A stretch of 38,518 bases of DNA from NCBI GenBank assembly GCA_045629945.1, contig JAZQSE010000040.1, positions 1 to 38,518 of the forward strand. Reading direction: 5' to 3'. This document shows, piece after piece, positions 16,588-25,634 of this stretch (position 1 is the stretch's first letter; each line of letters begins with the position of its first letter). The stretch is from UBA1765 sp045629945. Its GTDB lineage: Bacteria > Fibrobacterota > Fibrobacteria > Fibrobacterales > Fibrobacteraceae. A program made the position numbers and the translations under genes. The notes beneath the pieces were generated by a model that searched no databases, was not told where the DNA came from, and worked only from the letters and a program-made list of their open reading frames with translations.

Positions 16588-17982
16588 TTAAATCCGTTTT
16601 TTTAAAAAAGAATCTAATAGAAAACATAAAGATTCTTTTAGGTATTTATCTTGAACCATATTATCAACAAGAGGAAGATAACGAGATAGTCTTTGTCTAT
16701 CAAGTGGACCAAGAAGATTTTTTTGTTGTTCTAGGTTTTCTAATAAACGCATTCCAATTTTTTCGTTGAGCATTTCATCGGTAATCGGAGGCATTTTTTC
16801 AAAATGGATGCCAAAATCGGCAGCGGTTTTTTGAATTTCTATTTCTTCAACAGGTGTAATGAGAGAAATGGCTACACCTGTTTTGCCAGCTCTTGCTGTC
16901 CTGCCAGAACGGTGGACATAGACTTCTCTGTCTTCTGGGTGATCAAAGATAATCACATGAGTAACATGAGAAACATCAATACCTCTGGCTGCAACATCAG
17001 TACAAATTAAAATGTTTAGTTTTTCTTTTCTAAAATTTTCAAGAGTTTTTTCTCTTTGCTTTTGTGGAACATCGCCAGAAAGTGCGGCTGCATTAAATCC
17101 TTGGTTATGCAGCACTTGCTCTAAATAAGTCACATCGCGTTTTTTGTTACAGAAAATCATGCAACTAGAAGGATTTTCCCATTCAAGAATTTTTACGGTC
17201 AAAGAATCTTTTTCCATAACATCACAGCAATAATAGCGGTGTGTTAAGTTGTTTGCAATGACTTTGTCGTAACTTAAAGAAAGAAATTCGGCAGAAGGCC
17301 TTTGGAATTCTCTTGCTAGACTTTTTACGGTTTGTGGAATGGTTGCACTGAACATTGTGCAAGCGATTTCTTTTGGAAGTAACTTTCTGATTTTTTGCAT
17401 ATCTGGGTAAAATCCCATAGAAAGCATTTCATCTGCTTCGTCCAAAATTAAATCGCGAATAGAAAGAAAATCAACGTTGCCTTTTTTAGCGTGGTCAATA
17501 AGACGTCCTGGAGTTGCAACAATAATATGTAATTCATTTTTTAAACTAGCAACTTGTGGTTCATAAGGAACGCCACCAAAAATAGCAACAGAACGAATAC
17601 CTCTGTTTCCTGAAAGAGTTTCAATTTCTTGTTGTACTTGTAAAGCAAGTTCTCTTGTTGGTACTAAAATTAATGCCTGAGGGTAAGGGTGAGATGGTTC
17701 AATCACTTGTAATAAAGGAAGAACAAAAGCTCCTGTTTTTCCTGAACCTGTTTTGGATTGGATAAGCATATCCCTTGCAGCTAGCATATAGGGAATGGTT
17801 TTACGCTGCACAGGCATTAAATCTTTCCAGCCATGAGCAATTAAAATTTGTTTTTGAAAATCAGGTAATTGTTCGAAAGTATAATCAGGTAACTTGTTTT
17901 TTGGTTCTATAATTTTCAAAGGTGTCATAAAAGGATTGATAGAATCCTTTTGTGTTTCAATATTGTCATTTAGTTCACTCAT
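16588..17982 (-). CDS. DEAD-box ATP-dependent RNA helicase
   Basis: A 464-residue RNA helicase of the DEAD-box superfamily 2. Motifs in order: Q-motif region (FEQLPDFQKQIL...PVQRKTIPYM), I SKTGSGKT, Ia PTRELALQ, Ib TPGR, II DEAD, III SAT, IV MIFCNKK, V TDVAARGID and VI HRSGRTARAG. The short C-terminal extension differs from the Arg/Gly-rich tails of DeaD or RhlE, so a specific name is not given. ATG at 17982 is preferred, with GGA 7 nt upstream. An upstream TTG at 18000 would add six residues and overlap the preceding gene. Confidence 0.95.
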   Translation of the reverse strand: MSELNDNIETQKDSINPFMTPLKIIEPKNKLPDYTFEQLPDFQKQILIAHGWKDLMPVQRKTIPYMLAARDMLIQSKTGSGKTGAFVLPLLQVIEPSHPYPQALILVPTRELALQVQQEIETLSGNRGIRSVAIFGGVPYEPQVASLKNELHIIVATPGRLIDHAKKGNVDFLSIRDLILDEADEMLSMGFYPDMQKIRKLLPKEIACTMFSATIPQTVKSLAREFQRPSAEFLSLSYDKVIANNLTHRYYCCDVMEKDSLTVKILEWENPSSCMIFCNKKRDVTYLEQVLHNQGFNAAALSGDVPQKQREKTLENFRKEKLNILICTDVAARGIDVSHVTHVIIFDHPEDREVYVHRSGRTARAGKTGVAISLITPVEEIEIQKTAADFGIHFEKMPPITDEMLNEKIGMRLLENLEQQKNLLGPLDRQRLSRYLPLVDNMVQDKYLKESLCFLLDSFLKKRI

Positions 17983-17984
17983 AT

Positions 17985-19238
17985 TTATTTCCAGTTCCAA
18001 TGGTATTCAATACCTGCGTTGATAAAGCCGTCTACAGTTAATCCGCCAATTATTGTTGGTTCAGCAACGGCATTCGGGTCAGGAGTAGTATCTTCAGAAC
18101 GTCCACGAGTTGTTATTCCCGTTCTAAATACTAACCCAAAATTTTTCTTGAAAAGGAATCTTGAGCCAATTCCGAAAACACCGCCTTTGTAGACATCTTC
18201 AAATTCAATCCTTGTACTATATGCAGCAGAAGGTTTTTTAACATTATCTTTTAATTCAATATTTTCGGCAAGGAAAGAATATTGAAAACCAAAAAAAGCA
18301 AAGGGTGAAATTTCTAACCATTTGGTAGTATTAAAAGAATGTGTTACATGCAGTGTTAAGCCAATGTCGTGTATGCCGAATCTCCAATGGTCTAATTCGC
18401 GATAAGTAGTGTCTTTAGAATCTGTTTTTACATCATGGCCGGAATATCGGTAAAAAATTTCACCACCAAAAATTCCATACCAGGTGGCTCCAACATAAGC
18501 ACTTAAAACGAGGGATTCGTCTTCTAAAAAATTCCAAAGGCTTAAAGAATCTTTTGTCACTCGATAACGTTTGACTCTGCTATTTAATTTGTTTTTATAC
18601 CAATTATAAGGGGTTAAAGGAATTTCTGCTTGAGAGTAACCAACATTTGCCCCCACCCAAAGATCCATTTTTTTGGTTTCCTGGAAATAAGGGTCGGGTT
18701 CTTCGGCAATTCTTTTTCGCTCTGATTTTGTTAAACGACGTTCGGCATTTTTTGCAAAGTAAGTTTTCACAATATTGTCTGCAATTGCGTTTTTATTGTT
18801 AGAAAGAGTTATACTACCGGCTGCTTGTGGTTGTGCCGCTGTTTCGTTAAATAAAGCAATTTGTAAAAGGCCATTTTTCTGTGTCATGAAAATCACGATT
18901 TTATCTTCAAGGGCAGAAATTTTTGCTGCCATCATTTTGGAACGAGCTTTTAAAAGTTCTCCAGACATTTCTTTATTTAAATTGTTGCTGAGCCAATTTC
19001 CATAGAGAATAGAAATGGTGTCGCGTTGCCATTCTCCAATTTCTCGACATGAAGGCGCTCCGATTGTCGAGTTGTTTCTTTTAAGAGCTTGACAAAATTC
19101 GTTTGGCGAAATGGGTAGAGAATCATCAGGAGTCCAAAGGAGGTATTCGCCATCTTTCCAAATAGTATAAGGAGACGAAAAATATTCGTTAGCAAACGTT
19201 AAAGAAACAAAAAAGATAAGGAGTAAAGCAAATCTCAT
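17985..19238 (-). CDS. Outer-membrane beta-barrel protein (lipoprotein partner)
   Basis: A 417-residue exported protein. A signal peptide (MRFALLLIFFVSLTFA, then NEYF) precedes a periplasmic-looking N-terminal half (to about 180) and a C-terminal half of alternating aromatic/glycine beta-strands (LWVGANVGYS, LSAYVGATWYGIFGGEIFYRY, IGAG-like turns) that ends GIEYHWNWK. This fits an outer-membrane barrel, though the terminal residue is Lys, not Phe. Its ATG overlaps the stop of the lipoprotein gene at 19235-20011 by 4 nt (ATGA), so translation is coupled. The substrate and function are unknown. Confidence 0.8.
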   Translation of the reverse strand: MRFALLLIFFVSLTFANEYFSSPYTIWKDGEYLLWTPDDSLPISPNEFCQALKRNNSTIGAPSCREIGEWQRDTISILYGNWLSNNLNKEMSGELLKARSKMMAAKISALEDKIVIFMTQKNGLLQIALFNETAAQPQAAGSITLSNNKNAIADNIVKTYFAKNAERRLTKSERKRIAEEPDPYFQETKKMDLWVGANVGYSQAEIPLTPYNWYKNKLNSRVKRYRVTKDSLSLWNFLEDESLVLSAYVGATWYGIFGGEIFYRYSGHDVKTDSKDTTYRELDHWRFGIHDIGLTLHVTHSFNTTKWLEISPFAFFGFQYSFLAENIELKDNVKKPSAAYSTRIEFEDVYKGGVFGIGSRFLFKKNFGLVFRTGITTRGRSEDTTPDPNAVAEPTIIGGLTVDGFINAGIEYHWNWK

Positions 19239-20011
19239 TTTTTTACTCCTGAAGAAATTTTTTGCGGGATTTCTTTAATAGTTAATTTCAATAAATCGGC
19301 AATATCGTCTAAAGAAGTTTTTGGGAAAATTTTTCTTTGTTGTTCTGAAATAGCAGAATACAACGGCACTTGTGCTAAATTATCCCAAAGAGTAAAGCTC
19401 ATAATAACCGACATATTTACAGGAGCTTTTTTTTGATCTATTTCATTTTGTTTCTGGCTGTAATCAAAAAAAGAACTTTTATTTAAATCGGTTCCTAGTG
19501 TTATTTCATGAATGAGCAACAAATATCTGGGAGTGTTTTTATTTTCAAGAATAATACTTTTGCCTTGTTCTGGAAAATGACCTTCAATAAAAATACGTTC
19601 GTCTAATTTCTGGGTTTCTTCAGGGAATCTTTGTTGGTATTTTTTTTCTAGCACCGTTATGTTAGAAAAAGATTCTGATAAAGTTTTTACAATAAGAGAA
19701 TCAGAAAAATTCTCAAAAAACGGGTAAATGCTATCCATTGGAATTTGAAGACGATTTGAATACCATTTGGCGCGCATTAAAGTAAAAACATCGCCACGCC
19801 CGATAAGAGCGATTGAATCGTTTTTTTTCAGAACGTTTTTATATGTTGGCCAAGAACTTTCCCAATTAGAAGTCCCGGAACATCCAGAAAAAAATAAACA
19901 AGCACAAAGTAAAAGAAAAAAAGATTTTTTTGTTTTCAAATCACCAACGACCCCGTCGAAAAGGTTCTTCTTTTCGAAACCTGGTTGTAGCGATTTATTT
20001 AAAACTTGCAT
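19235..20011 (-). CDS. Lipoprotein coupled to an outer-membrane barrel gene
   Basis: A 258-residue frame with a lipoprotein signal (KKSFFLLLCACLFFSGC) that begins only around residue 27. Two starts are possible: ATG at 20011 with AAGG nearby gives a 26-residue pre-extension, while TTG at 19939, preceded by GGTG, gives a standard lipoprotein beginning with MKTKKSFF. The mature part (SIALIGRGDVFTLMRAKWYS...RIFIEGHFPEQGKS...) has no recognised family. It ends in the ATGA overlap with the next barrel gene, which suggests an inner-leaflet partner of that barrel (inference). Confidence 0.75.
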   Translation of the reverse strand: MQVLNKSLQPGFEKKNLFDGVVGDLKTKKSFFLLLCACLFFSGCSGTSNWESSWPTYKNVLKKNDSIALIGRGDVFTLMRAKWYSNRLQIPMDSIYPFFENFSDSLIVKTLSESFSNITVLEKKYQQRFPEETQKLDERIFIEGHFPEQGKSIILENKNTPRYLLLIHEITLGTDLNKSSFFDYSQKQNEIDQKKAPVNMSVIMSFTLWDNLAQVPLYSAISEQQRKIFPKTSLDDIADLLKLTIKEIPQKISSGVKK

Positions 20012-20077
20012 AAAAACCTTTTATTCTTTATGAATAATGCAAAAGTTACGTTAAAGCAAGAGCGATTTGAAAAAGAA

Positions 20078-20647
20078 TTATACTTTTTCAGAAAAATCCT
20101 TGTAAGAACAACTCGGTTGCGGCATGCGTTGTTTACCGTATTTACCTGTGTACCATTCAATGTCGCCTTTAGGTTCAACAAAATAAACTTGTCCGATTCT
20201 GACATTTGGATAGACGCGGACCGGGTGAACAACAGCAATTTCCAAAGTCCAGGTAGGGTAGTGACAAATAACATCTTCGCCATTTTTTTCAAAACCCCAG
20301 CCAATATCTCCAAAACCAGCTGTGATATGAGTGTTTATCCCAAGACGCCCAATGGAACTTCTGCCTTCAAACATCGGGATATAACGATGACTTATAGCAG
20401 TTTCATTTGTCATTCCGATGTAGAGTTTGCCAGGTTCAAGCACAAGACCTTCTTCTGGGATAACAATTTGTTTTGTTGGGTTAGGCTTTTTCATATCTAA
20501 AACGCCGTTTTCTAAAGTATAAACCAACAAATTTTCGTTTAAGGTAACATCAATACTATTGGGAGAAAGGTTCTCTTTGCAAAATGGTTTTATAACAATA
20601 TCACCACACTCTACAGCTTCTTGAATAGCTTTTCTTGTTAAAAACAT
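20078..20647 (-). CDS. dcd: dCTP deaminase
   Basis: Deaminates dCTP to dUTP, the first step towards dTMP. At 189 residues the length is typical. The dUTPase-like fold shows in SPNSIDVTLNENLLVY (N-terminal), the conserved FEGRSSIGRLGINTHITAGFG core and WTLEIAV. The GRSSxGR segment carries the phosphate/catalytic residues and the Glu in WTLEI corresponds to the catalytic Glu of the family. The ATG is one base after the pyrE stop, so the two pyrimidine genes are probably co-transcribed. Confidence 0.92.
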   Translation of the reverse strand: MFLTRKAIQEAVECGDIVIKPFCKENLSPNSIDVTLNENLLVYTLENGVLDMKKPNPTKQIVIPEEGLVLEPGKLYIGMTNETAISHRYIPMFEGRSSIGRLGINTHITAGFGDIGWGFEKNGEDVICHYPTWTLEIAVVHPVRVYPNVRIGQVYFVEPKGDIEWYTGKYGKQRMPQPSCSYKDFSEKV

Positions 20648-20648
20648 T

Positions 20649-21317
20649 TTAGCAACCCCATTCTTTTCTGTATTGGTAAACGCGTTCTAAAATGCCTTCA
20701 GGTGCTTTGATTGCTATTCTGTTTTCTTCCTTTTCAAGGAATGCAATGATGTCATTGATATTGATAATAGAATGTGCTTCGATTCCGTATTCTTCTTGGA
20801 CAGTTTGTAAAGCGGATTTTCCATTTTCTAAGCGTTCGCGTCTATCGACGGAAATCAAAAGCCCGATGACTTCAGCATTTTCAATGTTGGACAACGCTTG
20901 CATGGTTTCATTTACACTTGTGCCAGCAGTGATAACATCTTCAATGATTACAACTTTTGTTTTTTCTTTGTAAGTATAACCAACGAGATTTCCGCCTTCG
21001 CCATGATCTTTAGCTTCTTTTCTATTGTAAGTAAAGGAAAGATTTTTATTGAACATGTCGGAGAGTTTCATGGAAGTAGCGGCACAAAGAGGAATCCCTT
21101 TGTAGGCTGGACCATAAAGGTTTTCAGCTTTCCCGTCAAAGTGTTGCATAAAAGCAGAAGCGTAGAATTCGGCCAATTTGGAAAGTGTTTTTCCAGTACG
21201 GAATTCACCCGTATTTATAAAGTAAGGGGTCTTTCTACCACTTTTGGTTACAAAATCACCAAATTTTAAAGCACCAGCTTCTACGAGAAATTGAACAAAA
21301 GAATCGGTTGTGTTCAT
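20649..21317 (-). CDS. pyrE: Orotate phosphoribosyltransferase
   Basis: Converts orotate and PRPP to OMP in de novo pyrimidine synthesis. The protein is 222 residues from ATG at 21317. The frame continues upstream to 21380 but would overlap the preceding gene, and the family N-terminus (SFVQFLVEAGALKFGDF, then GRKTPYFINTG) supports 21317. The PRPP-binding motif VVIIEDVITAGTS and the catalytic loop Lys region (TYNRKEAKDHGEGG) are present. It is grouped with dcd in a pyrimidine pair; GGA lies upstream of the chosen start. Confidence 0.95.
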   Translation of the reverse strand: MNTTDSFVQFLVEAGALKFGDFVTKSGRKTPYFINTGEFRTGKTLSKLAEFYASAFMQHFDGKAENLYGPAYKGIPLCAATSMKLSDMFNKNLSFTYNRKEAKDHGEGGNLVGYTYKEKTKVVIIEDVITAGTSVNETMQALSNIENAEVIGLLISVDRRERLENGKSALQTVQEEYGIEAHSIININDIIAFLEKEENRIAIKAPEGILERVYQYRKEWGC

Positions 21318-21333
21318 GAGAAAATCCAAAATC

Positions 21334-21867
21334 TTAAGGGAGTAGAATGTTGAATATGCCAGTTCTTCCGGCGTCATCAAGGAAAATCTGGTAATTGCCT
21401 AATTGAGACAAGAGCATAAGGATAAGGAAAACAAGTCCACAGAATCCGATATACCAGGCACTTGCTTTTTTAAAACCTTTGATTTTTAATTTGAACATAA
21501 GCCAAATAAGGAAACTGAAAGAAGCAGAAATAATCCATGCTGTTGCTGCTTGTAAGCCTCCACCGACTTTGTTTATTAAAAACGCAATGGAAATTCCAGG
21601 CATAAAGAAGAATGTAATAGCTAAAAGAGTAAGGAGCGCAAAGCCTACATAGTGAGCAAAGCCACGTTCTTTTTTGACAATGACTTCTGGTTTGGTTTCT
21701 TCTTTTTTAGGCTCTTCTTTTTTTGGTTCTTCTTTTGGAGTTTCTGTTTTGGTTTCTGTTTGAGCTTCTACAGGTTTAACTTCTGTTTTTGGAGAAGTCT
21801 CTTCCGCCGCGTTCGCGGCGGAAGTTGGTTCTAATGCTTCGACTTTTTCTTCTGGAGTATTTTCCAT
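21334..21867 (-). CDS. Three-TM membrane protein with Glu/Lys/Pro-rich N-terminus
   Basis: A 177-residue protein. Residues 1-65 are a low-complexity Pro/Glu/Lys/Thr domain (repeats of KEEPKKEE), presumably cytoplasmic and extended. After KKERGFAHYVGF come three hydrophobic segments (about 72-95, 102-122 and 135-155), typical of an inner-membrane protein. No family is recognised. It lies between purU and pyrE with 16-18 nt gaps and is probably co-transcribed. TonB-like low complexity is the only resemblance, and the topology (N-terminal tail before the helices) does not support a TonB role. Confidence 0.7.
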   Translation of the reverse strand: MENTPEEKVEALEPTSAANAAEETSPKTEVKPVEAQTETKTETPKEEPKKEEPKKEETKPEVIVKKERGFAHYVGFALLTLLAITFFFMPGISIAFLINKVGGGLQAATAWIISASFSFLIWLMFKLKIKGFKKASAWYIGFCGLVFLILMLLSQLGNYQIFLDDAGRTGIFNILLP

Positions 21868-21885
21868 AAAATTTATCTCCTGATT

Positions 21886-22725
21886 TTAGAGAATAAAGGT
21901 TCTACCTTCGTAAACGAAAACTCGGTGTTCTAACCAAAGTTTTACAGCCGAAGATAAAGTGCGTTTTTCAATGTCTTTACCAAGTTGCACTAATTGTTCA
22001 ATACTTGCCGTTTCAGGAATTCTCTGAACATCTTGTGCAATGATTGGGCCTTGGTCTAAATCTTCTGTTGCAAAGTGAGCAGTTGCTCCAATAATTTTTA
22101 CGCCTTTAGCCCATGCCTGGTGGTAAGGTTTAGCCCCTTTAAATGCAGGTAAAAAGCCATGGTGAATATTTATGATTTTATAACGGAATTCTTCTGTAAA
22201 TGCAGGGGAAAGAATTTGCATATAACGAGCAAGAATAACAGCGTCGGATTTAGTTTCAGCAATGATTTCGCGGAATCTATCTTCTTGTACTTGTTTTTCT
22301 TGATTACTTGGAACATAGTAGAAAGGCACACCAAAAACGCCACCGACTGGTCCAAGAACAGTATGGTTACTTACAATGCAACTAAACTCGCAATCAAGGT
22401 CTCCATCACGTTGCTTTAATAAAAGATCATAGAGACAATGGTCTGTCTTGCTGACGAATAAAGCGAGTCTTTGTTTCTTTGAAGAATCGTGAATCTTGAA
22501 AGAAAGAGAAAGGTGAGAAGAGAGCAAATCTAAATGATTTTTAATTTCTTCAATTTTATTTTCTTCGATTTCAAAAACTGCACGAAGAAAGAAAATGCCA
22601 ATATCTTTAGCTGAATGCTGAGTAAGGTCAACAATGTTAGCCCCAGCTTTAGCTAAAACTTGAGTGGTGCCAGCGATAAGTCCTGTTTGGTCAGGACAAT
22701 GAATTTGAAGTACATAACGAGTCAT
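21886..22725 (-). CDS. purU: Formyltetrahydrofolate deformylase
   Basis: Hydrolyses 10-formyl-THF to formate and THF, balancing one-carbon pools. The protein is 279 residues. An N-terminal ACT domain (RYVLQIHCPDQTGLIAGTTQ, residues 3-80) precedes the formyltransferase-like catalytic domain, with Asn186-x-His188 (INIHHG) and Asp224 (EDLDQGPII) as the conserved triad, and an SPAF / AFKGAKPYHQA loop. It stands first in the compact leftward run (next gene after 18 nt), and a terminator for the gene further upstream precedes it. Confidence 0.95.
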   Translation of the reverse strand: MTRYVLQIHCPDQTGLIAGTTQVLAKAGANIVDLTQHSAKDIGIFFLRAVFEIEENKIEEIKNHLDLLSSHLSLSFKIHDSSKKQRLALFVSKTDHCLYDLLLKQRDGDLDCEFSCIVSNHTVLGPVGGVFGVPFYYVPSNQEKQVQEDRFREIIAETKSDAVILARYMQILSPAFTEEFRYKIINIHHGFLPAFKGAKPYHQAWAKGVKIIGATAHFATEDLDQGPIIAQDVQRIPETASIEQLVQLGKDIEKRTLSSAVKLWLEHRVFVYEGRTFIL

Positions 22726-22746
22726 AAAACAAATTTAACTAATTCC

Positions 22747-22773
22747 AAAAAAAAGCCCATAGGGCTTTTTTTT
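22747..22773. terminator. Bidirectional terminator between a barrel gene and purU
   Basis: Eight A then GCCC-ata-GGGC and eight T. The stem can include the A/T arms and works on either strand. It probably ends the leftward lipoprotein/barrel transcript (gene end 22801) and separates it from purU. Confidence 0.85.
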
Positions 22774-22800
22774 AAAAGAGGCTTTTTCACGAGTTAAAAA

Positions 22801-24048
22801 TTAAAAACCAAGGCTTGCTTGTAGCATATAAAAGCGGTTTTCTTCTTGCCCTGTATAGTAACCGCGTTCTTCGCCCCAAGTAGCAAATTCTAATTCAAGA
22901 AAACGCAAAAGTTCTAACCCAACGCCAGCGGTGTAATAACCGCCTTTAAAGCCTGCTGCTAGACGGAGTTTTAAAGCACGATAAGTATTTTCGTAACCTG
23001 GCCAAGCTAGTAGGACTTGTTCAAATTCCATACCAAAATTCAAATGGCTTAAAGGTTTGTAATTTTTTTCGTCATTTAAAGCGTCTTCAAAATCCATGGC
23101 GATATTCATTTTTCTTGCATAAGCCGTATTTCTGTTGAAAAATCTTGGGCTATAATTAAAGCCAAAACCAAGATTCGGGGTGATTTTTTCGTCATTAATT
23201 TCAGAGAAGAAAACATCGCGTAAAGAAACACCAAAACGCCATTCTCTTGCAAATTGCCAGAGAGCACCAAAATCAAGACCAATTCCCATAGTGGAAAGTT
23301 TAAAAAGGTCTTCTTCGCCATCTTCAAGACGATTTTCCAAAGTATCTAAAACATTTGAAAAATTGCTTGCATCTAAAGAAAAAACTTCTACTTGGTGGCG
23401 TTTGAGAAGTTTAATACCTGCACCAAACATAAAGCGTTCTGCAATGTCAAAAGCGCCACCCGCTTGGATAACAGCATCAATGTAGAATGTATCAAGAGAA
23501 GCCATTGGCAAAAGCAAACCGGCATCAAGGTAAGGAGCAGCATTTCCTTCAACCCACATAGCGCCGCCAAAATTATGGAACGCAAGTTCTGCATCAAATT
23601 TGACAAGCAAATTCAATAATTGGTGATCAAGTTCGCTTAATTCGTTTGCCAATTTTGGGTGTGCAGAAAGAGAGTCCAAATAAATATCGCTTGTAGAAAG
23701 TCCTGCTTTATCAGCGGCTTTATCGGCCCGTTTATACAAGCGTTCAAGTTTTCTAGCTGTTGTATAAACATCAAAGAAATTTTTTAAAACGCCTGCAGAA
23801 CCAATGTTTACGCGCATATCCAAGTAATTATCTGGGTAATAACCAGTTTCTGGGCGCTTTTCATAATTACCTAAACGATTGATTTGGTTTAAACCAGCGT
23901 AGTTATAATAGATAGCTTCTTTGTCGTCAACAACGGCAATATGGGCGTTTCCCATAGAGTAAGCTCTTAAAGATTTATGATTTGGTCCTTTGGCTGCAAA
24001 TAAGACACTTGCACAACACAATATGGAAAGCAATACAATTTTTTTCAT
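22801..24048 (-). CDS. Outer-membrane beta-barrel, PorV/FadL-like
   Basis: A 415-residue exported protein from ATG 24048 (MKKIVLLSILCCASVLFAAKG signal). The mature start (LRAYSMGNAHIAVVDDKEAIYYNYAGLNQI) has the 'aMGnA..A..d...-yyNPAgl' pattern shared by PorV-, FadL- and TraF-like outer-membrane barrels. Later strands alternate (FMFGAGIKLLK, LGFGFNYSPRFF) and the protein ends in Phe (MLQASLGF), the usual beta-barrel assembly signal. A central helical stretch is rich in Lys/Ala/Asp. The ATG overlaps the upstream lipoprotein stop (ATGA), with GGGAG before it. The ligand is unknown. Confidence 0.85.
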   Translation of the reverse strand: MKKIVLLSILCCASVLFAAKGPNHKSLRAYSMGNAHIAVVDDKEAIYYNYAGLNQINRLGNYEKRPETGYYPDNYLDMRVNIGSAGVLKNFFDVYTTARKLERLYKRADKAADKAGLSTSDIYLDSLSAHPKLANELSELDHQLLNLLVKFDAELAFHNFGGAMWVEGNAAPYLDAGLLLPMASLDTFYIDAVIQAGGAFDIAERFMFGAGIKLLKRHQVEVFSLDASNFSNVLDTLENRLEDGEEDLFKLSTMGIGLDFGALWQFAREWRFGVSLRDVFFSEINDEKITPNLGFGFNYSPRFFNRNTAYARKMNIAMDFEDALNDEKNYKPLSHLNFGMEFEQVLLAWPGYENTYRALKLRLAAGFKGGYYTAGVGLELLRFLELEFATWGEERGYYTGQEENRFYMLQASLGF

Positions 24049-25340
24049 TTTTCGTTTCTCCCATTGAACCAAGAATCAAACATATCTTCGTCATAATTAA
24101 CCCAACAGCCACCAATATTTTTCTTTCGCCATTTAAGGTCGTATTGGATTGATGCTTTGAGTGTATCACTTGCTACATTGTGTTTGAGTTCTAGAGAATC
24201 TGAATTTGAAAAAGACGTTTCATTTGCAAATTGCAAAAGGAAATTTTTACTTTCAATTCTATCTTCGGCTTTCACAGCAAAAGTTAATTCTGGCATACCA
24301 TCAACGGTTTTATCCATATCGTGATCTTTGCCATCAGGAGTAATTGCTGTAATGACATAATATTCTTCGGAATCAGAATCTAAAGAAAGTCTGTCTAAAA
24401 GTGTTAAACGCAAATCTTCGTCAACTAAACCATCGCCATCGTTATCTTTTTTGTCAAAGATTTCTTCATCTATGCAACCGTCGCCGTCATTATCAATATT
24501 ATCATTGATTAAGAAAAAGGAAATCTGTGTTTGAATTTCTGAAACGGTTGATTCTATTTCTTTGGTAACAGATTCGCTAGATGATTCGCCGGTAAATATG
24601 GAAAGATCGGTAAATTCTTCAATAGACGGTAAAATATTTTGTGTGAAATTTTGAATGTCATTTTGTAATTCTGCAATAGAGGTATTTACAAGGTCTAAAT
24701 TTTCGGGATTTTCTAAAGAAGAATTGTAGAGTTCTTCTAAGTCAATAGAAAGTTTTCCTGTTTCAGAATTTTGCGAAATATTCAAATTGAACTGCATTGT
24801 TGTTTGTCTGAATTTAAGAAGAGATTCTGCCATTTCAAAAATGGAATAGCCTGCAGCAATTTGAGAGAATGTGATGTTTTTGTCGCTATAAAGGTATTTG
24901 TTGTTTTTGGGTGGCGTCAATGTATCGCGTTTGATAAGTTCTCTAATGTAAGGCAGGGATTTTGCAATCATGGTTTGGTAGTTTTCTAGCTCTTGTCCTG
25001 AGAGATTCATAAAAGGAATTTGGTCTTTTTGAGCTAGTCTAACTTCTCCAATCATAGTGAAAACATTTATATCATGTATTCCCATAATTGCTTTTACAGC
25101 CCCGAGATAAGCTTCAGAAAGAGTGGAATCTTTTTTGAGCGCTTTATCAAAATTTTCTAAAGCGTCCTCATATTTAGCATCTCTATAAGCACTAAATGCT
25201 TCACTTACAAGAGCGTCTTTGTTGTTAGGGACATCTCCGGAACTTGTCGGGTTAAACAAATTGCAAGCCACAAAACTGCACGAAGCCAATAGAAAGGCTG
25301 CTTTAAAAAAATGAAGAAGACTGTGTTTTTTCATAAGCAT
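24045..25340 (-). CDS. TPR lipoprotein with thrombospondin type-3 calcium repeats
   Basis: A 431-residue lipoprotein (signal MKKHSLLHFFKAAFLLASCSFVAC; Met3 at 25334 is an equally good start). A TPR-like pair follows (AFSAYRDAKYEDALENFDKALKKDSTLSEAYLGAV, quoted in parts: AKYEDALENFDKAL then LSEAYLGAV). A long helical middle leads to two Asp-rich loops near residues 280-305 (DNDGDGCIDEE and DNDGDGLVDED), which match the calcium-binding thrombospondin type-3 repeat. It is the first gene of a pair with the barrel at 22801-24048, overlapping it by 4 nt. It probably acts in the periplasm together with the barrel (inference). Confidence 0.85.
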   Translation of the reverse strand: MLMKKHSLLHFFKAAFLLASCSFVACNLFNPTSSGDVPNNKDALVSEAFSAYRDAKYEDALENFDKALKKDSTLSEAYLGAVKAIMGIHDINVFTMIGEVRLAQKDQIPFMNLSGQELENYQTMIAKSLPYIRELIKRDTLTPPKNNKYLYSDKNITFSQIAAGYSIFEMAESLLKFRQTTMQFNLNISQNSETGKLSIDLEELYNSSLENPENLDLVNTSIAELQNDIQNFTQNILPSIEEFTDLSIFTGESSSESVTKEIESTVSEIQTQISFFLINDNIDNDGDGCIDEEIFDKKDNDGDGLVDEDLRLTLLDRLSLDSDSEEYYVITAITPDGKDHDMDKTVDGMPELTFAVKAEDRIESKNFLLQFANETSFSNSDSLELKHNVASDTLKASIQYDLKWRKKNIGGCWVNYDEDMFDSWFNGRNEK

Positions 25341-25449
25341 TGACGAAAAAGGTGAATAGATTTTGAAACCAAACCCATGATGTTACATAAAAATAATCTT
25401 TCTCTAGGTAAAAAGTTTGGAATTCTTTTTAAAAGTTTATGAATTACGA

Positions 25450-25455
25450 TATAAT
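25450..25455 (+). promoter_or_regulatory. Candidate -10 box upstream of clpB
   Basis: A perfect TATAAT lies about 185 nt before the clpB start in the divergent gap, but no convincing -35 is at the right distance. No CIRCE heat-shock operator (TTAGCACTC-N9-GAGTGCTAA) is visible in this gap. Confidence 0.3.
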
Positions 25456-25497
25456 GTTCCAAAAAAAAGCGTTTTATGTTTTTAAAAGGAACGAAAA

Positions 25498-25545
25498 ATG
25501 TTTCATTTTTTGAAAAAGTTGAAAAATTTTAAATCTTGTTTTTAG
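25498..25545 (+). CDS. Possible leader peptide upstream of clpB
   Basis: A 15-codon frame (MFHFLKKLKNFKSCF, then TAG) is preceded by AAGGA about 8 nt before its ATG and lies between the candidate promoter and clpB. The DNA is very AT-rich, so this may be chance. No attenuator hairpin was recognised. Confidence 0.2.
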   Translation: MFHFLKKLKNFKSCF

Positions 25546-25634
25546 TGATTTTGGGCGTTTATATTGAAAAAAATAAAAGAAAATGTTTTTTGGCAAGGTT
25601 TTTGCTAAAGCAGAAATCAAAAAAAGAGGTATTT

